From CAIYYO01 sp049299895 (GTDB taxonomy: Archaea; Altiarchaeota; Altiarchaeia; IMC4; QMZM01), in contig JBAQYF010000011.1 in the NCBI GenBank assembly GCA_049299895.1, positions 1-64,000 of the forward strand: a DNA stretch of 64,000 nucleotides, in the 5' to 3' direction. Below are positions 52,073-60,460 of this stretch, in pieces. The notes below the pieces were generated by a model. It did not search any database. It was not told the origin of the DNA and saw only the letters and a program-made list of their open reading frames with translations. Position 1 is the stretch's first letter. Every line of letters starts with the position of its first letter. A program made the position numbers and the translations under genes.

Positions 52073-52807
52073 TGGAGAGATGCATGTTCCTGTAACCGGG
52101 GTGCAACAACACGTCCACTCCGTGCAGCAATCCGCCTGCAGGCCCGATCTTAGAACATTGAGGCCGGAACATAGGTCGTCTCTTTCGGCATTATAACATA
52201 TGCCGTGATTCGCGAGAGTGCTTGTCGTGGTTGACGTTGTCGACGTGGTCGTGCTGCTTGTCGGGCCCGGCGGATTATTGCACAAGGAATCCGGGGCGAG
52301 CACCAGCGCGCTTCCGGAGAGTATGCATTTGTATCCCGCGTATCCTGGAGAGGTGGAACACTGTCCTGCGGGCGTTCCATCAATGCATGACGGCGCCGGG
52401 GGTATTGTCCCGTTTGAACTACCTCCCGTAGTCCCAAAGCAATTGCATTTTTGCTCGAATGGGACAATCTTTGTGCCGATGATCAGATAGTCGACTATCG
52501 GGCATGCAAGAAGGATAAGCGCCAAACCGGCTATGGCATATATTATCATGTTTTTGGCGTTTGTGGTCTGTTCTGCGTCCTGCGACGTCATGTACTTTAA
52601 GCCGGCGTATATTATTATGAGCGCGCTTATGCCCGATGCCAGGTACGTTATCAGTGTGAGAAAAATGCACACTACGTCGTTTATCCTGTTCATGATGTCC
52701 CCCAGGGGGTCGGTACTTATCGTGTTATTCAGCGTGTGGTTCGCCCAGGCGGCATTCGAAAGGCAGGCGAATAATGCGGCGAGAAATATAGCTCGGCTCT
52801 TTTCCAT
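52070..52807 (-). CDS. T4SS-pilin-like two-helix membrane protein with Thr-rich linker and Cys-rich C-terminus
   Basis: 245 residues. Signal peptide (1-22), then two helices (about 47-73 and 87-110) with IYAGLKYMTSQDAEQTTNAK between them, a close match to the T4SS_pilin/VirB2-like family (IYAGxKYMTS...AKN). A Cys-containing stretch (119-175), a short Thr/Ser linker (181-195) and a C-terminal module CYNAERDDLC ... LQADCCTEWTCCC follow. A TATA-like ATATAAAC on the minus strand lies about 25 bases before the start. First gene of the Cys-rich cluster. Confidence 0.72.
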   Translation of the reverse strand: MEKSRAIFLAALFACLSNAAWANHTLNNTISTDPLGDIMNRINDVVCIFLTLITYLASGISALIIIYAGLKYMTSQDAEQTTNAKNMIIYAIAGLALILLACPIVDYLIIGTKIVPFEQKCNCFGTTGGSSNGTIPPAPSCIDGTPAGQCSTSPGYAGYKCILSGSALVLAPDSLCNNPPGPTSSTTTSTTSTTTSTLANHGICYNAERDDLCSGLNVLRSGLQADCCTEWTCCCTPVTGTCISP

Positions 52808-52841
52808 CGTTTACGTATTGGAATATGGGTTTATATGGTTT

Positions 52842-53645
52842 TCAGTAGCTTCCGAGGACCTTGAGGAAGATCGTTTTCTCCTTGAGGGACTTTAGGGCGT
52901 TCTTTACTTTGTCTTCGTCCAGCGAGCCTTCGAAGTCTATGAAGAATGAGTATTCTCCGAGTTTCTTTTTGGCGGGGCGCGACTCTATCCTTGTCAGGTT
53001 TATCCCGTTGTCCGCGTAGTCCTTGAGGGCATGGTAGAGTGCTCCCGGCCGGTCTTTTAATGCGAATATCACCGAGGACTTTTTTCCTGCCGTAGAGATC
53101 TTCTTTGTGATAGCTATGAAGCGCGTCTGGCTGGGGGCGTCTTCAATCCCTCCGGCAAGTATTTCCAGGCCGTACAGCTCTGCTGCGGCCCCGGGGCCGA
53201 TAGCTGCGACCCCTTTTGGTTTTAATTCGCCCAGCTCTTTTATTGCCGCAGTATTGCTGTCATATCTTTTAAGCGCCGCCTTGGGGTAGTTCTTTTTCAG
53301 ATACTTCCTGCACTGGCCGAATGAATGAGAATGCGATAATATCGTCTTTATCTCCTCTTTTTTTGTTCCGGGCGGGGCCATCAGACACATGTGTATGTCC
53401 AATACCGCCTCCTTGGATATGCCCACGTCGTGTTCCAGCAGGCAGTCCATGGAGGTATTCACTGCGCCCTCGAGCGAGTTCTCAACCGCTACGACTCCGT
53501 ATTCAGTCCCGTTGTCGACTGCTTCGAACACTTCCTCTACTGTATTGCAGTGGTCCAGTTCCCTTCCCGGGAACAACTTTTTTGCAGCCTCTTCGGTGAA
53601 CGTTCCCTTCGGGCCAAGGACTGCGACGCTATTTTTTTTCGGCAT
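52842..53645 (-). CDS. pheA: Prephenate dehydratase
   Basis: 267 residues. It converts prephenate to phenylpyruvate. The catalytic domain (1-185) starts VAVLGPKGTFTEEA and has ENSLEGAVNTS near 56 and the TRFIAI motif (catalytic Thr) near 176. The C-terminal ACT domain has ALKDRPGALYHAL and IESRPAKKK (ESRP, the Phe-binding motif), so feedback inhibition by phenylalanine is expected. It overlaps the chorismate mutase gene by 17 bases, giving both steps from chorismate. Confidence 0.95.
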   Translation of the reverse strand: MPKKNSVAVLGPKGTFTEEAAKKLFPGRELDHCNTVEEVFEAVDNGTEYGVVAVENSLEGAVNTSMDCLLEHDVGISKEAVLDIHMCLMAPPGTKKEEIKTILSHSHSFGQCRKYLKKNYPKAALKRYDSNTAAIKELGELKPKGVAAIGPGAAAELYGLEILAGGIEDAPSQTRFIAITKKISTAGKKSSVIFALKDRPGALYHALKDYADNGINLTRIESRPAKKKLGEYSFFIDFEGSLDEDKVKNALKSLKEKTIFLKVLGSY

Positions 53646-53886
53646 CTTTGCAGTACTCTATTATAGATGAGAATAGTTTTTTTACGAACGTTTTTTCCAG
53701 TTTTGTCGCCTTAGACGCGTTTTCCAGTACCTCTTTCTCACGGGCCGGGTCGGAGATATCCAGTCCTTTCTTTGCCTTGATTGCGCCGATCTTTTGCGCT
53801 GTCTCGACTCTTTTTTCCACCTGGGTGAGTATCCCCCTGTCTAATGCGTCTATTTCCTTCCTTAGGCTTCTGAGCTCTTCATCCAT
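53629..53886 (-). CDS. aroQ: Chorismate mutase, AroQ type
   Basis: 85 residues, the normal size of a stand-alone AroQ domain. The first helix LRSLRKEIDALDRGILTQVEKRVETAQKIGAIKA carries the usual Arg and the D-x2-I-L pattern; the middle has GLDISDPAREKEVLENA. It rearranges chorismate to prephenate for pheA just downstream. It also overlaps the end of herA by 25 bases, an unusual functional mix in one transcript. Confidence 0.93.
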   Translation of the reverse strand: MDEELRSLRKEIDALDRGILTQVEKRVETAQKIGAIKAKKGLDISDPAREKEVLENASKATKLEKTFVKKLFSSIIEYCKDAEKK

Positions 53887-55382
53887 TCTCCTACGATGTC
53901 GATGTCCTCTCCTCCCACGGTCGTCGTCCTATGCCTTATTTTTACTGGGACCGAGAGCTTTATTGCCGATCCTGATATTATGGCTTCCCCGCGGGCTAGC
54001 GCGGGAAGGTCTTTTACCACGTCCTCTGTCACGCTTTCAACGGATTGCCTGATGTATTCCTGGTCCGAGGGGTTGACTATCTTCATTATTATCTGGGTGT
54101 TGCATTGAGATAAAACGTCCGAATCCAGTTTGCTGGGTCTCTGGCTTACGATGCAGAGACCTACTCCGAATTTACGCCCTTCCCTTGCTATCTTTTTGAG
54201 TATGCCCCTGGATATTATCTGCCTTTCCTCGGACGAGCGCGGAGCAAAGTTGTGAGCCTCTTCCACTATCAGGAATACGGGGGTCTTGAATTTTCCTTCC
54301 CCGTCTTTGACGTACTGCTTTCTTGCGTCGAATATCTTTCTGCAGAGGACGGCTAGTATGGTCTCAGACAACCGTTCATCCGAGTCGGAAAGGTCTACTA
54401 CCGTTAGCTGGTTAACCGATACGACCTCTTCAAGGGGTGTTCCATTCATTTCAAAGACGCCCATCCTTGCCAGGCGGTCAAGCCTTCTTATGAGCGCGCC
54501 GATAGTAGAAAGGCTGACCTTCTTTGCAAGCTCCTTTAACGTGTTCTCAGGGATCATGTCCGTTATCAGTTCCCGGCCGTCTTTCGCGTCGTAGACGCAT
54601 GAAAGGATGTTCTTCACTATGTCAAAATCGTATTTGTCGTAGAACTTCCCCGCGAGGCTGACCGTTTCTTCCAGGAGGTCGCGCTGGGGCTCCGAGAGGT
54701 CCGGTATGAGATTGGCATAGTCGCCCGTCCCGAGGGAAGAGGTCTCTATCCTTATCTTGTTTACCCCTTTGACCCCGTAAACCTTGGTCAACGCCCCCCT
54801 GACTTCCAGGTTCTTGTATTCCCCGTGCGGGTCAAAGACGACGAGTGCGCCCTTCTTTTTTAGCAATTCCTCTATGAGGACGCCCACTGTGTAGCTTTTC
54901 CCGGAACCGGTCATGGCAAGGACCGCGCAATGCCTCGAGATTATGTCATTTATGGAAACATAGACCGGGACGTTCTCCCTTGTAGAGACTGAGCCGATGC
55001 AGGCAGATTTCTTCTCGTCCTGCCAGAGGATGCGCTTCAGGATTTCATCCTCTACGAGATCTACTCTCGCGCCCGGCTTTATTCCGTGACGCGGGAGCTC
55101 TAATCCCCGGTCTTCCTCATAGCCAAGGATCTTTACCGTTGGGACCGGGTACTCCCCTTCGTTGAGAACGATGTCGCCTATGCGAAGGTCCCGCCCGAAT
55201 TCGTCAGGCAACAGTTCGTTACTGATGGTGATCTCCTTGATTATGCCGAGCACTTCGTTCCCGGTCACCGCTTCTTTCACGGAGACGAACTCTCCCCTCT
55301 TTACGTGCTTCTCCATGCCCTCTTTTATGACGAAGCGAAAACCGCGCAGAGTGGTCGCTCCAATAACCTGTCCGATCTCCAT
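53862..55382 (-). CDS. herA: HerA-type bipolar DNA translocase/helicase
   Basis: 506 residues. N-terminal HAS-barrel domain (1-110), Walker A MTGSGKSYT near 172-180, Walker B VFLIVEEAHNF near 366-376 and a C-terminal arginine-finger region. HerA works with the nuclease NurA in end resection with Mre11-Rad50. None of those partners is adjacent here, which is unusual. Aromatic amino-acid genes follow on the same strand. It is divergent from nadM across 61 bases. Confidence 0.92.
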   Translation of the reverse strand: MEIGQVIGATTLRGFRFVIKEGMEKHVKRGEFVSVKEAVTGNEVLGIIKEITISNELLPDEFGRDLRIGDIVLNEGEYPVPTVKILGYEEDRGLELPRHGIKPGARVDLVEDEILKRILWQDEKKSACIGSVSTRENVPVYVSINDIISRHCAVLAMTGSGKSYTVGVLIEELLKKKGALVVFDPHGEYKNLEVRGALTKVYGVKGVNKIRIETSSLGTGDYANLIPDLSEPQRDLLEETVSLAGKFYDKYDFDIVKNILSCVYDAKDGRELITDMIPENTLKELAKKVSLSTIGALIRRLDRLARMGVFEMNGTPLEEVVSVNQLTVVDLSDSDERLSETILAVLCRKIFDARKQYVKDGEGKFKTPVFLIVEEAHNFAPRSSEERQIISRGILKKIAREGRKFGVGLCIVSQRPSKLDSDVLSQCNTQIIMKIVNPSDQEYIRQSVESVTEDVVKDLPALARGEAIISGSAIKLSVPVKIRHRTTTVGGEDIDIVGEWMKSSEA

Positions 55383-55443
55383 CTTGCTACAACAATAGAT
55401 GTATTAAACTTGCGGGCATAAATTATGTTAGGAGAAAAGCATT

Positions 55444-55953
55444 ATGTCAACCGCTCTCATAATCGGAAGATTCCAGCCATTCCACCTGGGGCATCTGTTG
55501 CTTGCGCAGGAAGCCGCAAAGGAGGCAGATAACCTATTGATATGCATCGGCAGCTCGCAGGAATCCCACACGCCGAATAATCCGTTCACGGCGGAGGAAC
55601 GCAGGCGGATGATCCTATCCTCTGTGAAAGACCTCGGCCGGAAGGTCTCGGTATTCGAAGTCCCGGACATAGGGAATAACGGGCGATGGGTCGCGCACGT
55701 GGAAGATATCGTTCCCATATTCGACGTGGTCTATACGAACGGGGAGCTGGAGCGTTCGCTCTTCGCGAAAGCAGGATACCGGGTGCATGCAACCGGCCTC
55801 TTCAACCGGGAAAAATACTCGGGGACCGAGATACGCAGAAGGATACTTGCAGGAGTAAGCTGGAGGCACCTTGTTCCCGGCGGGACCATTGCTATCATGG
55901 ACGAGATAAAAGGCACGGAGAGGATCAGGTCCCATAAGTCTTATAAACTTTGA
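55444..55953 (+). CDS. nadM: Nicotinamide-mononucleotide adenylyltransferase, archaeal NadM
   Basis: 169 residues. GRFQPFHLGH near 8-17 contains the nucleotidyltransferase H-x-GH motif, SSQESHTPNNPF near 37-48 and SGTEIRRRI near 126-134 are typical of NadM. It adenylates NMN to NAD+. This matches the NAD(P)HX repair and LarB genes in the window as NAD-related functions. It is followed after 26 bases by a secreted protein gene with a shared head domain. Confidence 0.95.
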   Translation: MSTALIIGRFQPFHLGHLLLAQEAAKEADNLLICIGSSQESHTPNNPFTAEERRRMILSSVKDLGRKVSVFEVPDIGNNGRWVAHVEDIVPIFDVVYTNGELERSLFAKAGYRVHATGLFNREKYSGTEIRRRILAGVSWRHLVPGGTIAIMDEIKGTERIRSHKSYKL

Positions 55954-55979
55954 TACACTATCAATAACCAGTGGTCTAA

Positions 55980-56420
55980 ATGCGCCTGTTTTATGTGCTG
56001 CCAACGGTCTTTTTCATGTTCTTTCTGGTGTTACTGCTATTGGTTTTACAGAACAAAATAAACTATGCAGGCACGGGCGCCGACACAAGCGGCTGGTCCG
56101 CCATCCATCCTATGGCCCGGACAGCGGTCTACGGCCGGGAGGGGGATTTTTCGGCGTCTTTCAACTCCCGCATCGAGGACCCGATAAAGATTACCTCGGT
56201 CAACGTGTCCGTTTCCGGCGAGTATCCCTGCGTGGTTGAGCCCGATCTTGCCGGGGTCAATGTACCTGCGTTCGGTTCATTTGATCTGAAAGCAACATGC
56301 CCCCGCAAAACCGGGGGCGAGACGTATTCCATTTTAATAACTATAAAATACATGCCTTACGACGACAATGCCCCCGACGAAGTAGCCGAAGAAGGAAGAA
56401 TATTCGGTCACACCAGGTGA
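55980..56420 (+). CDS. Membrane-anchored protein with pilin-type head domain but no class III signal
   Basis: 146 residues. A plain signal-anchor helix (4-24) replaces a pilin leader. The outside domain aligns with the heads of the pilins at 27031 and 27604: GWSAIHPMARTAVYG, then a Cys in YPCVVEP, GSFDLKATCPRK and YSILITIKYMP. The two cysteines should pair. It may be a minor adhesin or cap related to the pilus, but lacks the stem helix needed for polymerisation. It is 43 bases upstream of the next gene with the same domain. Confidence 0.72.
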   Translation: MRLFYVLPTVFFMFFLVLLLLVLQNKINYAGTGADTSGWSAIHPMARTAVYGREGDFSASFNSRIEDPIKITSVNVSVSGEYPCVVEPDLAGVNVPAFGSFDLKATCPRKTGGETYSILITIKYMPYDDNAPDEVAEEGRIFGHTR

Positions 56421-56463
56421 TCGTTTCCTGTTTTTACCCTGTAGTCTTAATCCTTGACTGACG

Positions 56464-57294
56464 ATGACGGAAACAGACCTGGGCATAGGCACGATAATTT
56501 TCGCTCTGGCAGTATTATCCCTGGCAGATTTTGTTATAACGACGGCAAGCGTATGGGCCGCAGCAAGGATCTTCCGGTACGGGAAAAAGGACCTGAGACC
56601 CGCTTTCAGGATAGCTGTCTACTCCCTCAAGTACGGGCTTGTCGTTGCCACCCCATTTGTGCTGGTGTTGTATCTGGCCCATCCCGCCCTGGAAGACATC
56701 CTGGCAAAAGGCCCCCGTCTGCTTCTTCCGTTGGGTCTCGTATTCCTGGTGAAGACGTCTGCTATCTTCTGGGAAATGAAGAAAGTATACGGCGTAGGCG
56801 TCAAAAAAATAGTTAACGGGTATGCTACAGCGGCATATCTCATGTTTGTGGCCTGGATAATGGTTGTCGTGCTATTCTCGATGATGATGGGTTTCTACGG
56901 CATTCTCTCCATAGTGTTTGGTGATTACAGTTCGGGGGATGACGCCTCCCTGACCGGGTGGTGGGACCTTATGCCCGAACTGCCTGGAAACTACAGCGCC
57001 TCGTCGTCCACGTATTCCGCGGTCTTTCGCAACGACAAGGCCGAGCCGATAAAGTTCGATTCTGCGTTGGTCGTAGACCTCGTGAGCCAAGAGGAATGCA
57101 ATGTCAGCTCTCCCATCTTTTCCGAAGAGGCGAACGTGAACGGCACGTTCATCCTGAATGCGACCTGCCCGCCCGCAAACATTTCAGCAGGCGACCCCTA
57201 TGAACTGGCCGTGGAGATACGATACACGACCGTGAACAATCCCCTTGCACCTTTGTATGAGAACGACTACGTGTCAGGCAACGCGAGCGCGTGA
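56464..57294 (+). CDS. Polytopic membrane protein fused to a pilin-type head domain
   Basis: 276 residues. About four or five membrane helices (10-35, 50-75, 80-98, 115-150) are followed by an extracellular C-terminal domain (158-276) with GWWDLMPELPGNYS, QEECNVSSP, GTFILNATCPPA and YELAVEIRYTTVN, the same pattern as the pilin heads at 27031/27604 and the protein at 55980. Its end overlaps the convergent DUF3147-like gene by 21 bases. The membrane part is not a family I can name. Confidence 0.7.
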   Translation: MTETDLGIGTIIFALAVLSLADFVITTASVWAAARIFRYGKKDLRPAFRIAVYSLKYGLVVATPFVLVLYLAHPALEDILAKGPRLLLPLGLVFLVKTSAIFWEMKKVYGVGVKKIVNGYATAAYLMFVAWIMVVVLFSMMMGFYGILSIVFGDYSSGDDASLTGWWDLMPELPGNYSASSSTYSAVFRNDKAEPIKFDSALVVDLVSQEECNVSSPIFSEEANVNGTFILNATCPPANISAGDPYELAVEIRYTTVNNPLAPLYENDYVSGNASA

Positions 57295-58095
57295 TCTCTT
57301 CGCGCGAAAAAATATAGTCGACCGGTATACTGCATAAGTCGCAGCCACAGACACCAGATAAGAAACCAGGGTCCCGTAAACCAGGCCGAAAGAAGGATAC
57401 AGATAATGCACGCCCCAAAGATATGGTATAACTCCGAATAATCCAAGGGGCGTGTTCCTGGCAAACGCCGTGCTGTACTCGCAACCATGGCTCCTGCATA
57501 ATATGATGAAAGTCCCAAGGAACATGGCAGGAAAAGCCGCGAGCGCGCCGCCCCAGAGCGGACCGAACAAACTGCTGATAACGACTGCGAAAGCGACAAT
57601 TCCCCCGGAAAACAAAGAACGGGCGATCTTCTGCCCGAAAGAATAATCGATCTTTCCCGGCGTCTTTGGATCGATCCTCTGCCCTTGCATATACCTGAGA
57701 GTTATGAGCCAGACAAGGACGAAGAAAACCGTAGCAATACTGATGTTCTCGAACCTGTAATATGCGAGCGGCAGCGATAACGTCAGCCAGACGACAGACG
57801 CCGTCAGGAGCGAGAGCTTGTATCCTATCCTGCTGCAGAGAGCAACATATACCAAGACGAACAGCAGGCTTCCTGCTACTGCGGCAGGCATCAGGGACGC
57901 AGCCTGGGACGCCGCCTGCGGAGTCTGCGTATAACCGATGAAAAAGAGGCCGACGGCCGTTGTTGAAGGAAGCCCCGCGATTATTCCTCCCAACCTGGGA
58001 CCATATTTTTCGGCGGCGTATAACGTGATCGCCGTGAAGACGCCCCCCGTCAGGAAGGACAGAAAGACCTTGAACATGAAAACTTCGCCGAACAT
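57274..58095 (-). CDS. DUF3147-like polytopic membrane protein
   Basis: 273 residues with about eight membrane helices arranged as two similar halves. Each half has a G-rich start: GGVFTAITLYAAEKYGPRLG and SGGIVAFAVVISSLFGPLWG, each followed by a GLPSTT- or AFPAMF-like turn, suggesting an internal duplication. This resembles DUF3147-type proteins. ATG 58077 is an alternative start. Transport is a possible role but no substrate can be inferred. Confidence 0.65.
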   Translation of the reverse strand: MFGEVFMFKVFLSFLTGGVFTAITLYAAEKYGPRLGGIIAGLPSTTAVGLFFIGYTQTPQAASQAASLMPAAVAGSLLFVLVYVALCSRIGYKLSLLTASVVWLTLSLPLAYYRFENISIATVFFVLVWLITLRYMQGQRIDPKTPGKIDYSFGQKIARSLFSGGIVAFAVVISSLFGPLWGGALAAFPAMFLGTFIILCRSHGCEYSTAFARNTPLGLFGVIPYLWGVHYLYPSFGLVYGTLVSYLVSVAATYAVYRSTIFFRAKRSRARVA

Positions 58096-58106
58096 TTTTT
58101 GCTTTT

Positions 58107-59219
58107 TCAGATGAACTGATGCAATCTCTTTATCGCGTCCAGTTTGTCCTTTTTCTCCAGCTTCGCCTGCTCCAACGCGTCTTTCAGGGTCTCTATCGTC
58201 GAATCGTACGTATTCCTGTGAACCGGATAAGGGAAGCCGTCCTTTCCACCGTGGGCGTACGAATACTTCGCAGGGTCTTTCCAGCTCGGTTTTGTTCCGT
58301 AGACCAATTCTGAAACGAGCGCAAGCGCCCTTATCTTCTTCGGCCCCATGCCCTGCAGGGAAACGAGTTCCTCATAATTCTTAGGCTGCAGCTCGTAAGC
58401 TTTTTGGATCACTTCCATCCCTCTCTTTCCAACGTCTATGTCCAAAACCGGGTGATGCGCGGGAAGCGAATAATGATCCGCGGTGTCGTCCGCTCCGTAT
58501 TCAAGCAAGGTCTTCTGCGGCCTTGCACCCAGAACATATTTCTCTATGTGCCTGGGATTATCCCTGACCAAGTCCAGGCTTGCTTTTCTCGTCTCGGAAC
58601 TGTCTTTTGCTGTCATGTTTAGAACAGATTCTTCCACCCTCTGCGCGCATATCCCTGCATGCGGCTCCTCGACAAAGCTTTTCACGTTGTCTGAAAGCCA
58701 GTGATACCTGCGGGCATAGCTGTCGCTCATGCCCTGTTGTATCACCGCCCAATCCCCTTTCTCTGTCAGGAAAAAACAGTGATGGTACAACTGATACCCG
58801 TCCTGCACGCAGGAATTGTCGACCTTCGCACTCATCCTGCTGGAATACTGCAGACGCGCAACCTTCCGGGACGATAATGAGAAAAGATCGCCTGCCTTCT
58901 CTATCTCGGAGATAGTGTTCCTCGAAGCTTTTCCTTTTCCGCCGGCGACCATGATGCCGGTCTTTTCCGGATCAAGACCCATCTTAAGCGCCCCGCACGC
59001 GGTAGTCGTCGTGCCCGAAGAATGCCAGTCGAAGCCGATAACGCACGAGAACGCCTGGAACCAGTAGGGATCGGATATTCGCCGAAGGAACTCGTCTCTT
59101 CCGTATTCATAGATCAGGACGTTGGTTAAGGCGGACGACAGTTTCACCATACGCTGGAATAGCCACCTGGGCGCCTTGCCTCCGTGGAGTGGGAGATCGA
59201 CCGAGCCGGTCCTTTTCAT
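58107..59219 (-). CDS. DUF763-family protein
   Basis: 370 residues from ATG 59219, where conservation starts (KRTGSVDLPLHGGKAPRWLF); the longer frame crosses the divergent promoter. Family features are HSSGTTTTACGALK near 66-80, GGKGKASR near 92, and a helix-hairpin-helix-like SLQGMGPKKIRALALVSEL near 292-310. The HhH suggests nucleic-acid contact. DUF763 has no established function known to me. It is 11 bases from the DUF3147-like gene start and in the same direction. Confidence 0.88.
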   Translation of the reverse strand: MKRTGSVDLPLHGGKAPRWLFQRMVKLSSALTNVLIYEYGRDEFLRRISDPYWFQAFSCVIGFDWHSSGTTTTACGALKMGLDPEKTGIMVAGGKGKASRNTISEIEKAGDLFSLSSRKVARLQYSSRMSAKVDNSCVQDGYQLYHHCFFLTEKGDWAVIQQGMSDSYARRYHWLSDNVKSFVEEPHAGICAQRVEESVLNMTAKDSSETRKASLDLVRDNPRHIEKYVLGARPQKTLLEYGADDTADHYSLPAHHPVLDIDVGKRGMEVIQKAYELQPKNYEELVSLQGMGPKKIRALALVSELVYGTKPSWKDPAKYSYAHGGKDGFPYPVHRNTYDSTIETLKDALEQAKLEKKDKLDAIKRLHQFI

Positions 59220-59255
59220 AACAAGCATAAATATATGGCCGATGATTATTAGTAT

Positions 59256-59645
59256 ATGGAGGGGACTTCTTTTAATGAGCTGACGCATAATAAAAACTTC
59301 CCCTTAAGCATAGTTCTAATCCTCATATGCTCCTCGGCTTTGTATCTCCCGTTCTTCCAGCTTGTGGACAACTCAGGTACGTATTTTCTCTCGCTGGACC
59401 AGATAAAGACCTCCTGCCTGCACACGTATAAACTATTCAATGAGCCGTGCGATTATGCGGGTTGGGAATGCTCGGTCTATCACATACACGGGCGGAACTG
59501 TCTCTTCCTGTGGGGCATGCAGATATTCTTCGGATTTATCCTGGGTTTTGCGCTTATAATGTTTCTTGCGTGTTTGATAGGGGTGCTTATGAGACGGGTG
59601 AATAGACAGAAGCAGATTAAAAAGTCTAAAGCCAAAAATGTTTAA
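59256..59645 (+). CDS. Two-helix membrane protein with conserved Cys domain (paralogue of next gene's N-terminus)
   Basis: 129 residues. Helices at about 17-37 and 87-112 flank an extracytoplasmic loop with FLSLDQIKTSC and further Cys residues (EPCDYAGWEC, HGRNC). The loop matches that of the following gene (FSLEQIDKTC). A short divergent promoter (59220-59255) with TATA-like AAATATAT precedes it. The stop overlaps the next gene by eight bases. Function unknown. Confidence 0.65.
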   Translation: MEGTSFNELTHNKNFPLSIVLILICSSALYLPFFQLVDNSGTYFLSLDQIKTSCLHTYKLFNEPCDYAGWECSVYHIHGRNCLFLWGMQIFFGFILGFALIMFLACLIGVLMRRVNRQKQIKKSKAKNV

Positions 59646-60444
59646 ACCCAAAAGATCCTTGGCTGTGTTATTCAGTGTATTGCTCCTTTTATGCGCGCTG
59701 TTCTTTCCGGCAATACCTCTCTTTAAGGTCAAGCAATCGACTGGCGACTCCCTGTTTTCTCTTGAGCAGATAGATAAGACCTGCCATAATGTGGCCTGCT
59801 GTTTGCCCTCGCAAGACGAGATCGCGGTTGCAGGAGCGGTTGCGGGGAGATGCGATTATGTATTCATTCTCATGGTGTTATTCAAGGCGCTGATCGTTTT
59901 CTCATTATGCATTCTATTGGCGGCGCTTGTTCCCTCCTGGAGGATCGCCCGCGTTCTGAAGTTCGATAACTCCGTGTATGGGGAAATAGTTTCGGACAAG
60001 CAGGCCTTTTACAAAGGCTTTCCCCTGTTTATTCTATTTTCCGTAGCCGGAAGCATCGGCGCAGTTGGTTCATTGAATGATAATACAATATGGGCTGTGC
60101 TGTGGCGATCCGTACTGGTCCTTGCGTTATGGGCCCTGGTAATTTCCCTTGGTCACCTGATCGCAAAGATGCTTGGAGGAACGGCAAACTTCATGGATTA
60201 TGAGAAAGTCAGTTTCTATGCATACGCCCCGGAGATGCTGGCAATAGTGCCTTATGTTGGCGTGCCGATAGGTCTTATGTGGCGGATGATGTGCGTTATA
60301 TCTGCGACAAAAGAAGCGCACAAGCTGAAAGGCGGCAAGGTTAAAGTCTTTGCTTGCTGCTATGTCCTTCTTTCGATTATCTCCTATGCGCCGATACTGC
60401 TGCCGTTTGATGTGTCCGTGCAATACGGTTTGAGGATTCCTTAA
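59638..60444 (+). CDS. Membrane protein: Cys-loop domain plus Yip1-like multi-helix domain
   Basis: 268 residues. The first 105 residues repeat the two-helix Cys-loop plan of the preceding gene (LFSLEQIDKTC, CC, RC). The rest (about 115-268) contains five hydrophobic segments with the spacing seen in YIP1-type domains. It looks like a duplication of the small gene followed by fusion. Both may form one membrane complex. Yip1 likeness is an impression, not a firm match. Confidence 0.6.
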   Translation: MFKPKRSLAVLFSVLLLLCALFFPAIPLFKVKQSTGDSLFSLEQIDKTCHNVACCLPSQDEIAVAGAVAGRCDYVFILMVLFKALIVFSLCILLAALVPSWRIARVLKFDNSVYGEIVSDKQAFYKGFPLFILFSVAGSIGAVGSLNDNTIWAVLWRSVLVLALWALVISLGHLIAKMLGGTANFMDYEKVSFYAYAPEMLAIVPYVGVPIGLMWRMMCVISATKEAHKLKGGKVKVFACCYVLLSIISYAPILLPFDVSVQYGLRIP

Positions 60445-60460
60445 CGAAAAAAGAATCTGC

